From Tannerellaceae bacterium (GTDB lineage Bacteria; Bacteroidota; Bacteroidia; Bacteroidales; Tannerellaceae), in assembly GCA_031284275.1 (NCBI GenBank), contig JAITAD010000014.1, positions 1 through 14,488 of the forward strand: DNA of 14,488 nucleotides, read 5' to 3'. Below are positions 8,323-14,488 of this stretch, one piece after another (the stretch's first letter is position 1; each line of letters starts with the position of its first letter). Both the position numbers and the translations under genes were made by a program. The notes under the pieces were generated by a model that was not told where the DNA came from, made no database searches, and saw nothing but the letters and a program-made list of their open reading frames with translations.

Positions 8323-9324
8323 TCAACCTTTGAGTATGCGTGCTTGATTGGCGGTGATGGCGATCATTTTGTAGATGTCATCGGGGGAGCAGCCGCGCGA
8401 GAGGTCGTTTACCGGCGCCGCCATACCTTGCAGGATAGGGCCTATGGCTTCCGCATGGGCGAGGCGTTCGACCAACTTGTAAGCGATATTGCCTGCCGAG
8501 AGATTCGGAAAAATCAGGATGTTGGCTTTGCCGGACAACGGGCTGTCCGGCGCCTTACGACCGGCTACGGACGGCACAAGGGCGGCATCGGCTTGCAGTT
8601 CCCCGTCGATGATCAGTTCCGGCGCTGCTGCTTGAACGAGGCGCACGGCGGCGGCCATTTTGTCGTCGGATGTCCCGCTGCCTTTGGTAGAGTAACTGAG
8701 CATGGCGATACGCGGTTCGACACCGATAAGGGCGCGTGCCGTCGAAGCGGTAGATATGGCGATTCCCGCCAATTCTTCAGCCGAAGGGTCGGGAACGACA
8801 GCGCAGTCGGCAAAGAGCAGCACCCCCTCCTCGCCGTAGGAAGAGTCCGGCAGCAGCATCAGGAAAGCCCCCGAAGCGCACTTCACGCCCGGCTGCGTCT
8901 TGATGATTTGCAGAGCGGGGCGGAGGACGTTGCCCGTGGTGTTGAGAGCGCCCGCTATCTCGCCGTCGGCATCGCCGGCCTTGATGATCATGCAGCCGAG
9001 GTAAAGCGGGTCTTGGACGAGGAGGAAAGCGTCGTCCAGCGTCATGCCTTTGGCTTTGCGAATATCTTGGAGCAGATAGGCGTAAGCCGCCCGTTTGGGA
9101 TGTTTGCGAGGGTTAATGATGGTAGCGGCAGCGATATGCGAGAGTCCGGCCGTTTCGGCTTGACGGAGGATAACCTCAGGGTCCCCGAGCAGGATAATGT
9201 CGGCCAAGCCATCGGCTATGGCACGATCGGCGGCTGTCAGCGTCCGCTCTTCCGTACCTTCAGGAAGGACGATGCGTTGCTTGTCGGCTTTGGCGCGAGC
9301 AACGATATTTTGCATCAGACTCAT
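8323..9324 (-). CDS. pta: Phosphate acetyltransferase
   Basis: Pta interconverts acetyl-CoA and acetyl phosphate, normally paired with acetate kinase for ATP generation during fermentation. It is the short, single-domain form of about 333 residues. The typical N-terminus ARAKADKQRIVLPEGTEERT is present, followed by a central SYSTKGSGTSDDK segment and the C-terminal GPILQGMAAPVNDLSRG substrate-binding region. ATG 9324 is taken as the start; the codon before it is TTG and a second ATG lies at 9315, either of which could be used. No ackA gene is next to it; the downstream gene is mfd, 1 nt away. About 140 nt separate it from the M16 peptidase upstream. Confidence 0.96.
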   Translation of the reverse strand: MSLMQNIVARAKADKQRIVLPEGTEERTLTAADRAIADGLADIILLGDPEVILRQAETAGLSHIAAATIINPRKHPKRAAYAYLLQDIRKAKGMTLDDAFLLVQDPLYLGCMIIKAGDADGEIAGALNTTGNVLRPALQIIKTQPGVKCASGAFLMLLPDSSYGEEGVLLFADCAVVPDPSAEELAGIAISTASTARALIGVEPRIAMLSYSTKGSGTSDDKMAAAVRLVQAAAPELIIDGELQADAALVPSVAGRKAPDSPLSGKANILIFPNLSAGNIAYKLVERLAHAEAIGPILQGMAAPVNDLSRGCSPDDIYKMIAITANQARILKG

Positions 9325-9464
9325 CAAGCAGTAACTTTTTTATAGGAAACACAATACCTGTAAAAACGCCCGTGAAGGTACGATTTTTTCGGATACGTAA
9401 ACTTTCTTTTGACGTCATCCAATCTGTTGCCTCTCCCCCCGTCTGACGTCCATCGGCACGCAGT

Positions 9465-10748
9465 TTAAGGGTGAGGAATGGCCTTACGGACTTCGGAGGG
9501 CGAGTTGGGTGTGTAGATGAGTGTCGAGAAACCTTTGGGATGGAGGAAAGCGCAGGCAGCATCCTGAATCTCTGCCGCCGTGAGGTCGCAAAGGCGTTCT
9601 ATCAGGCGGGCGTTGGAATGGGGTCGGTTGTGGTGCAGAAACTCTTTGCCGAGTGCGAAGAAAAGGTTGTTCTTCTGTTCGGCGCTGATAACGATTTGTC
9701 CTGTGATCTGCTTTTTGATGGCAGACAGCAAAGAAGGGCTGACAGGCGTTTGGCAGAGTTCGTCTACCGTGATGTGAACGAGGTGTAGCGCTTGGGCGAG
9801 ATGAATGGGACTCGTGTCGAAATAGATGGTAAAAAGACCTGCATCGGTAAAAGTATTGAGATAGGACTCGACACCGTAGACGAGACCTTTGCGTTCACGC
9901 AGGGCTACGTTGAGCCGACTGTTCATACACGGTCCTCCGAGGATATAGTTGAGGAGGGCAAGCGGGAAACGGCGTTCGTCATCGGCTTGAGGCGTTCGTG
10001 CACCGATGATTACATGCGCCTGGCGATAGTCGCGACGTAAGACCTCATCGAAAGGCTGCCGTTGATCGGGCGCTTTGCGGGTGGGGTGGGGGACAGGTGT
10101 GTCGACAATATCGCCGAGGTAACGTTCGGCCAGCGTTACGACGCGCTCGAAATCCATCTCGCCGGAAGAGAAAAAAACCATGTTGGACGGATGGTAGTAC
10201 CCTTGGACGAAAATACGGGCACGTTCGGAGGTTAGGTTGTATATGGAATTGTCGTCGCCCACGATGTTGTGTCCGAGCGGATGACCACGGAAGAGCAGGT
10301 CTTCAAAGTGGTCGAAAATATAATCGTCAGGTTCGTCTTCGACAGATTTAAGCTCGTCATGGATAACGCTCTGTTCTTTCTCCAATTCTTTTTGCGGGAA
10401 GGTGGAGTGGAAAAGCAGGTCGGTCATCAGTTCGAGTGCGCGCTCGAAATATTCCGTTGTAAAAGTACAATGGATGGTCGTTTCTTCCTTGGTGGTAAAT
10501 GCGTTAATTTCCCCTCCGACACTATCCATGCGCTGTATGATATGCCATGCTTTGCGGTTCGTCGTCCCCTTGAATACGGCGTGTTCGACGAAGTGTGCAA
10601 GCCCGTGCTCGTCCTCCGCTTCGTCGCGCGATCCTGCATTGATGGCAAAACCGCAATAAGCTACGGGAGAGTTCTGGTGCGCATGTATCATACGGAGGCC
10701 GTTGGGCAGGCAATGGGTAGAGAAACGCTCATTCAGCGCAAGATTCAT
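9465..10748 (-). CDS. M16 family (insulinase-like) zinc peptidase
   Basis: The protein has 427 residues, the size of bacterial single-unit M16B peptidases such as the processing-peptidase or PqqL-like group. The inverted zinc motif HxxEH is present as HFVEH (residues 52-56), with the catalytic Glu55. Glu132, in IHDELKSVEDEP, is 76 residues beyond it and fits the third zinc ligand. The C-terminal half has the M16 pattern NYILGGPCMNSRLNVALRER, with the substrate-binding Arg region followed by YGVESY. All catalytic residues are intact, so it should be an active peptidase; the substrate is unknown. No signal peptide is evident. Its ATG overlaps the glmM stop by 4 nt (ATGA), so it is very probably in the glmM operon. 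Confidence 0.93.
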   Translation of the reverse strand: MNLALNERFSTHCLPNGLRMIHAHQNSPVAYCGFAINAGSRDEAEDEHGLAHFVEHAVFKGTTNRKAWHIIQRMDSVGGEINAFTTKEETTIHCTFTTEYFERALELMTDLLFHSTFPQKELEKEQSVIHDELKSVEDEPDDYIFDHFEDLLFRGHPLGHNIVGDDNSIYNLTSERARIFVQGYYHPSNMVFFSSGEMDFERVVTLAERYLGDIVDTPVPHPTRKAPDQRQPFDEVLRRDYRQAHVIIGARTPQADDERRFPLALLNYILGGPCMNSRLNVALRERKGLVYGVESYLNTFTDAGLFTIYFDTSPIHLAQALHLVHITVDELCQTPVSPSLLSAIKKQITGQIVISAEQKNNLFFALGKEFLHHNRPHSNARLIERLCDLTAAEIQDAACAFLHPKGFSTLIYTPNSPSEVRKAIPHP

Positions 10749-12133
10749 AGGGTGGCGTTTTGTCGGATGGTGTGCATGACGTTTTGAGCAAGTTCGTCAG
10801 CTTGCGCCGCATCGGGCGCTTCGGCATAGATACGGATGATCGGCTCGGTATTACTTTTGCGCAGATGAACCCACCGATCGGGAAAATCGATGCGGATGCC
10901 GTCGATATCGGTAACGGGGTAGGGATAGGCGTTGCGGAGCGTGTTGAGGATAGCGTCGATATCGGTGTCCGGAGAAAGTTCAAGTTTCTGTTTGGAGATA
11001 TGACAGGCAGGATACAGACGCCGCAGTTCGGAAGGTTTCATTCCTTTACGTGCAAGATGAGAAAGGAAGAGCGCTATACCGACGAGGGCGTCACGCCCGT
11101 AGTGCAGCTCCGGATAGATGACCCCTCCGTTACCCTCACCGCCGATGACGGCGTCTGTCGCTTTCATACAGGCGACCACGTTCACTTCCCCTACCGCCGA
11201 AGCCTGATATGTACGTCCGTAGGACAGGGCGACGTCTTTGAGTGCGCGCGAAGAGCTGAGGTTACTGACCGCCCCGCCGCAGGAAGTCCTGCCGAAAACG
11301 TAGTCGGCGACAGCAACGAGTGTATATTCCTCGCCGAACATGCTGCCGTCTTCGCAAATGATGGCCAGACGGTCTACATCGGGATCGACGACGAATCCGA
11401 CATCGAACAGTCCTCCGGCCATCGTTCCCGCTATCTCTTCCAGATGATCCGGCAACGGTTCGGGGTTATGGGCAAAACGTCCGTCAGGCGTTCCATTGAC
11501 GAGGAGGGTTTCCGCTATGCCCAATGCGCCCAGCAGGTCGGGAAGGACACATGCTCCAACGGAGTTTATCGTATCGACGACAACGCGAAACCCCGCCGCA
11601 CGAATGGCCTCGACGTCCACGAGTGCAAGCCGGAGAATGGCCTCGATATGCCGTTGGGCATAATCGGCATGACGGATACTCCCGAGTTGTTCGACGGGGG
11701 CAAACCTAAAATTATCTTTCTCGGCGATGTCGAGCACTTCGGCGCCCTCTTCGGCATTGAGGAACTCCCCCGCACTGTTGAGCAGTTTCAGCGCATTCCA
11801 ATGGCAGGGGTTATGGCTGGCGGTAAGGATCAGGCCGCCGGCGGCTTTCTCCCATACGACGGCCATTTCCACGGTGGGCGTCGTAGCGAGGCCTGCGTCG
11901 ATGACCTCGCAGCCTGTCGCCGTCAGCGTGGCAGTGACGAGTTGCCGCAACATGTCCCCCGAAAGGCGAGCATCGCGCCCCACGACGATACGCGGCGACG
12001 ACAACCCCGTCGTCCGTCGGATGAAAGCCGCATAGGCTGCCGTAAAACGGACGATAGCCGGAGGATCTAAACCCTCGCCGACCATTCCCCCTATAGTCCC
12101 CCGAATACCCGATATGGATTTGATGAGCGCCAT
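10745..12133 (-). CDS. glmM: Phosphoglucosamine mutase, archaeal-type GlmM / phosphohexomutase
   Basis: This alpha-D-phosphohexomutase probably converts glucosamine-6-P to glucosamine-1-P on the route to UDP-GlcNAc, peptidoglycan and LPS. From ATG 12133 it has 462 residues beginning MALIKSISGIRGTIGG. Key sites are TASHNP with the phosphorylated Ser106, the Mg-binding DPDVDR (250-255), the sugar-binding loop GEGNGG (332-337) and the phosphate-binding RKSNTEP (425-431). GEGNGG, rather than the GEQSGH of classical bacterial GlmM, points to the archaeal-type subfamily found in Bacteroidetes. Phosphomannomutase activity cannot be excluded. A frame extension to TTG 12169 exists but lies upstream of the likely promoter. 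The stop overlaps the M16 peptidase start by 4 nt. Confidence 0.92.
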   Translation of the reverse strand: MALIKSISGIRGTIGGMVGEGLDPPAIVRFTAAYAAFIRRTTGLSSPRIVVGRDARLSGDMLRQLVTATLTATGCEVIDAGLATTPTVEMAVVWEKAAGGLILTASHNPCHWNALKLLNSAGEFLNAEEGAEVLDIAEKDNFRFAPVEQLGSIRHADYAQRHIEAILRLALVDVEAIRAAGFRVVVDTINSVGACVLPDLLGALGIAETLLVNGTPDGRFAHNPEPLPDHLEEIAGTMAGGLFDVGFVVDPDVDRLAIICEDGSMFGEEYTLVAVADYVFGRTSCGGAVSNLSSSRALKDVALSYGRTYQASAVGEVNVVACMKATDAVIGGEGNGGVIYPELHYGRDALVGIALFLSHLARKGMKPSELRRLYPACHISKQKLELSPDTDIDAILNTLRNAYPYPVTDIDGIRIDFPDRWVHLRKSNTEPIIRIYAEAPDAAQADELAQNVMHTIRQNATL

Positions 12134-12140
12134 GACACGG

Positions 12141-12170
12141 CAAAAGTAAGCAAAAAGATTTGGCGGCAAA
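12141..12170 (-). promoter_or_regulatory. Bacteroides-type promoter for glmM, almost abutting the start codon
   Basis: The minus strand has a -33-like TTTG at 12170-12167, an 18-nt spacer, and TACTTTTG at 12148-12141, which fits TAnnTTTG fully. The spacer is 1 nt shorter than the usual 19-21. Only seven bases separate the -7 box from ATG 12133, so the glmM mRNA would have a very short leader or none. Confidence 0.6.
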
Positions 12171-12197
12171 GACGGTTCGGGCGGCGAACGTGTCGGA

Positions 12198-12230
12198 AAT
12201 ATTGTCTAATATTGCAGGTGATATTGTTTG
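12198..12230 (+). promoter_or_regulatory. ATATTG repeats and -7-like box upstream of the Pmp-like gene
   Basis: Three direct ATATTG hexamers start at 12199, 12209 and 12221, roughly one helical turn apart. The first two form an AATATT-gtct-AATATT inverted repeat (12198-12213). The third is part of TATTGTTTG (12222-12230), which resembles the -7 consensus TAnnTTTG with one extra base. An AAGGA at 12232-12236 lies 7 nt before ATG 12244. Promoter or operator function is inferred only from position and pattern. Confidence 0.35.
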
Positions 12231-12243
12231 CAAGGAAAATGGT

Positions 12244-14488
12244 ATGAAATCGACACGAGGGTTATTGTTCGGTGTCCTTTTGATGCTGGCGGGTATGCCG
12301 GCGAGCGCGCGGGAGTGGTATATTTTGCCTCATGATTTGGAAAGCCCTACCGCCGGCGATTCATGGGGAGACGCAACCTCACTCAGGTACGCCGTATTCG
12401 CTGCCGCAGACGGAGATACCCTCTTGGTGCGTGCCGCCATATACAATGTAATGTTCACGTTGGAAACAGATAAGTCCCTTACTATCATAGCCATACCGGA
12501 AGGGGACGTTACACGTGCTCTGTTCCGAGCTTCTGACGCCGATCGTGTTTTCGTTTTTCGCAGTGACGGTCAGCAGTCGGTGCTGTTGCAGGGGATAGAT
12601 ATGGCCAACGCTAATGCAGGTAAGGCCGCTTTCAGGCCGCGCTACGGTGGGGCTATCTACGTCGGGTCATCGACCAGTTTGACCTTGGAAGACGCGACTC
12701 TGTCCGACAACAAGGCGACCTCAGATGCTGTATACGGTTACGGCGGCGCCATTTACAATGAAGGGAAGCTGCACTTGAAGAACGTTTGCCTTTCGGGCAA
12801 CGTGGCATCGGAAAAAGGGGCAGGGTATGGAGGAGCGCTGTACAATAGCGGAACGGTTTCGATTTCGGGAGGTACGAAGTTTCAAAACAACAGTGCGTCC
12901 CGTCGTGGAGAAATGGCCGCCCAAGCGAAAGGCGGCGCTATCTATAGCGCAGGGGCGGGTTCACGTGTGCAGATAGAGGGGACTCGGGAGGGCGAGGTTA
13001 TTGAGGCGAACGGAGTCTTTTTTGTTGAGAACATTGCGGGAGAAATTGTGGATGAATCTTTCGAACAATGGGAATTGAACGACCGTATAGCCTATGGTGG
13101 CGCTATTTTTGGAACGGACGGCACGGTATTGGATATCGCCGGCGCTCGCTTTCAGGGGAACAAGGCTTCGTTGTCCAACATGATAGGTAAGGGTGGCGCC
13201 ATTTATGTGGACGAGAAAGTAGCCCTGTCAGTATACAACGCGGTTTTCGCGAATAACATCGCCGCAAAAGGGCGTGGAACCCAAGTTGCATATGGAGCAG
13301 GCTACGGCGGTGCTATCTGTCTTCTTGACGAAGGTAAGAACGTAGCCGCAGCAGATACGCCCCGTGTAAACGTAGAGCGCTCTCTCTTTCACGGGAATAT
13401 CGCGTCCAATGCGACCGCCGGCTGGGGTGGCGCCGTATATGGGATAGGTGCGTACCGGTCAGCAAACACAGATTACACGGAAAATGTGGCAGACTCTTCC
13501 CTATGGGACGGTTACGGCGGCGCTATCTATATCCCCCACGGCGTGACTTTTATCATCGAAGATGCTCTCTTCTCCGGTAACGTTGCTGTGGTCAGAGGTG
13601 TTGGGAATAAAGGTTATGGCGGCGCCATTTGGACAGCCGGCTCGCTCCACCTCAAAAACGTAACAATGGAAAAAAACGTCGCTTCGAAAGGTGTTCGGCT
13701 TGGGCACGGCGGCGCCATTTATCTCACCCAAACCCAAACCCAAAGCTCTACGACTACCTTTTACTATCCCTACGGGAAGCTGTATTTTGAGGGAAAAAAT
13801 CTTTTTAAGGGTAATGTAGCCTTGTGGGGTGGTGCGGAAGAACCGACGGCTGCCGATGATTTCGTATTCCCCGCTTTTGGCGGCGCCATCGCCGTGGAAG
13901 GTTCTACGTGGGACGGCAGTTTCATTACCCCTATAGTAACGCTCAATAGCAACGGTGGTTCCATTTACTTTGAAGAAAACGTTGCCGCCAAAGGTATCGG
14001 GAATCGTGCGGGAGGAGGAGCTATCGGTGTGTATGGAGCGAATGTCACAGTGGGAGACGACCTTTACGAAGAAGATATCGTTTTCCGCAACAATGTGGCC
14101 GCAGATAACGTCAATAACCCGAGTTCGGCTTATGGCGGCGCCATTATGATTGTAAAAGGATCCGGGGGGAATATGGAAGGTTTGACTCTGTTTGCCCCCA
14201 AGTTTTTCGGGAATGTGGCTACGATGAGTCTTACCGGAGAGGGTCGGGGCGGCGCTGTGGCAGATGCCGGTGGGCAGTTCATCAATATCTCCCGTGGGCG
14301 GTTCGAGGCGAACTATGCCAACGGGAACGAGGCAAGTACGGGCAATGCTTGGGGCGGGGCATTCGCCTCATTCTGTCCGGGCAACGGCTGGTCGTCGGCG
14401 TCGGAAATCAATTTTGGGGGAGAGAGCCTGATTGCCATAGGCCATGATGACGGCCCGCCACTTTGTAACAATATGGCGACACTCGGAA
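12244..14488 (+). CDS. Secreted Pmp-like (GGAI/FxxN repeat) beta-helix surface protein, 5' part (3' end outside window)
   Basis: The frame stays open from ATG 12244 to the window edge (748 codons, no stop). The N-terminus MKSTRGLLFGVLLMLAG followed by MPASA-RE is a signal peptide with a likely cleavage after residue 22. From residue 135 the protein carries 16 GGA[I/L/V/F] motifs, starting at residues 135, 167, 196, 230, 285, 317, 355, 395, 425, 459, 489, 546, 591, 631, 669 and 704. Most follow Tyr or another aromatic residue and are followed after 15-30 residues by FxxN-like motifs with a small-residue tail (FQNN, FQGN, FANN, FHGN, FSGN, FKGN, FRNN, FFGN, then V/I-A). This is the repeat signature of chlamydial polymorphic membrane proteins, which fold as right-handed parallel beta-helices. 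It is probably an exported adhesin or surface protein. An autotransporter barrel or a type IX sorting domain would lie beyond the window. It diverges from glmM. Confidence 0.88.
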   Translation, partial: MKSTRGLLFGVLLMLAGMPASAREWYILPHDLESPTAGDSWGDATSLRYAVFAAADGDTLLVRAAIYNVMFTLETDKSLTIIAIPEGDVTRALFRASDADRVFVFRSDGQQSVLLQGIDMANANAGKAAFRPRYGGAIYVGSSTSLTLEDATLSDNKATSDAVYGYGGAIYNEGKLHLKNVCLSGNVASEKGAGYGGALYNSGTVSISGGTKFQNNSASRRGEMAAQAKGGAIYSAGAGSRVQIEGTREGEVIEANGVFFVENIAGEIVDESFEQWELNDRIAYGGAIFGTDGTVLDIAGARFQGNKASLSNMIGKGGAIYVDEKVALSVYNAVFANNIAAKGRGTQVAYGAGYGGAICLLDEGKNVAAADTPRVNVERSLFHGNIASNATAGWGGAVYGIGAYRSANTDYTENVADSSLWDGYGGAIYIPHGVTFIIEDALFSGNVAVVRGVGNKGYGGAIWTAGSLHLKNVTMEKNVASKGVRLGHGGAIYLTQTQTQSSTTTFYYPYGKLYFEGKNLFKGNVALWGGAEEPTAADDFVFPAFGGAIAVEGSTWDGSFITPIVTLNSNGGSIYFEENVAAKGIGNRAGGGAIGVYGANVTVGDDLYEEDIVFRNNVAADNVNNPSSAYGGAIMIVKGSGGNMEGLTLFAPKFFGNVATMSLTGEGRGGAVADAGGQFINISRGRFEANYANGNEASTGNAWGGAFASFCPGNGWSSASEINFGGESLIAIGHDDGPPLCNNMATLG
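12646..14364 (+). repeat. Degenerate in-gene repeat array encoding GGA-x motifs
   Basis: Sixteen copies of a 90-170 bp unit are marked by codons for Gly-Gly-Ala-Ile/Leu/Val/Phe. GGCGGCGCCATT is identical at 12742, 13618, 13708 and 14134, and 1-nt variants occur at 13192 and 13879. A second flavour, GGCGGCGCTATCTAT, occurs at 12931 and 13516. Unit lengths are all multiples of 3 because the copies stay in frame, but sequences between the cores are divergent. Confidence 0.8.
13726..13743 (+). repeat. Tandem hexamer (ACCCAA) x3
   Basis: Three perfect in-frame copies of ACCCAA encode Thr-Gln x3 inside the Pmp-like protein, just after the GGAIYL motif at residue 489. Gain or loss of a unit would change length by two residues without a frameshift. 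Confidence 0.8.

Noticed and set aside
8344..9345. 333-codon plus-strand open frame opposite pta
   Set aside because: It is in the same codon-aligned antisense register, with the same codon-bias explanation; pta has clear family motifs.
9376..9383. TACCTTCA on the minus strand as a pta promoter
   Set aside because: It matches only four of the six fixed bases of TAnnTTTG and has no proper -33 box, so it is too weak to call.
9411..9450. Hairpin of the two GACGTC sites as a terminator for the M16 gene
   Set aside because: The stem is about 7 bp with a loop of more than 25 nt and is followed by A, not T, on the minus strand.
10760..12070. 436-codon plus-strand open frame opposite glmM
   Set aside because: It is again codon-aligned antisense; the minus-strand GlmM has all four catalytic signatures.
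12134..12169. N-terminal extension of GlmM from TTG 12169
   Set aside because: The extension contains the promoter-like TACTTTTG, and the family N-terminus fits ATG 12133.
12721..13964. Several minus-strand ORFs of 60-80 codons opposite the Pmp-like gene
   Set aside because: They are reverse readings of the Gly/Ala-rich repeat array, with no recognisable motifs and no promoter.
12646..14364. Regularly spaced repeats as a CRISPR array
   Set aside because: Spacing varies from 87 to 171 bp, the repeat core is only about 12 bp, and the frame is continuously coding.

Overview
The window reads as a chromosomal segment of a Bacteroidales bacterium, perhaps Porphyromonas- or Tannerella-like; genus is not resolved. 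The evidence is Bacteroides-type TAnnTTTG promoter boxes, few Shine-Dalgarno sequences, a six-domain ribosomal protein S1 with the Bacteroidetes-style C-terminal motif, an archaeal-type phosphoglucosamine mutase and a tRNA gene without an encoded CCA end. All protein identifications come from reading motifs by eye; no search was run.

Layout. 1-2795 (+): the 3' part of a GH13 alpha-amylase family gene, then pyrK and pyrD, which overlap by 13 nt and encode the two subunits of NAD-dependent (class 1B) dihydroorotate dehydrogenase. 2796-3113: a tRNA-Gln(TTG) gene on the minus strand with its own terminator, and TACCTTTG promoter boxes facing both ways. 3114-4997 (+): rpsA (ribosomal protein S1), which has no in-frame ATG start. 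5034-5063: a strong hairpin between the convergent genes rpsA and mfd. 5070-12133 (all minus, transcribed right to left): glmM, an M16 zinc peptidase that overlaps glmM by 4 nt, then pta, then mfd, whose TTG start lies 1 nt after the pta stop. 12134-12243: a 110-bp divergent promoter region. 12244 to the end (+): a large open reading frame cut off by the window edge.

Most of the window is housekeeping: starch or maltodextrin breakdown, pyrimidine synthesis, translation, transcription-coupled repair, acetyl-CoA/acetyl-phosphate exchange and amino-sugar synthesis. The unusual part is the last gene. It encodes a secreted protein with 16 GGA[I/L/V/F] motifs, most followed by FxxN-type motifs. This is the repeat signature of chlamydial polymorphic membrane proteins (Pmp), here in a Bacteroidetes-like genome. 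It is the best candidate for an under-described surface or adhesin system. Its C-terminus, which would show the secretion route, lies outside the window.
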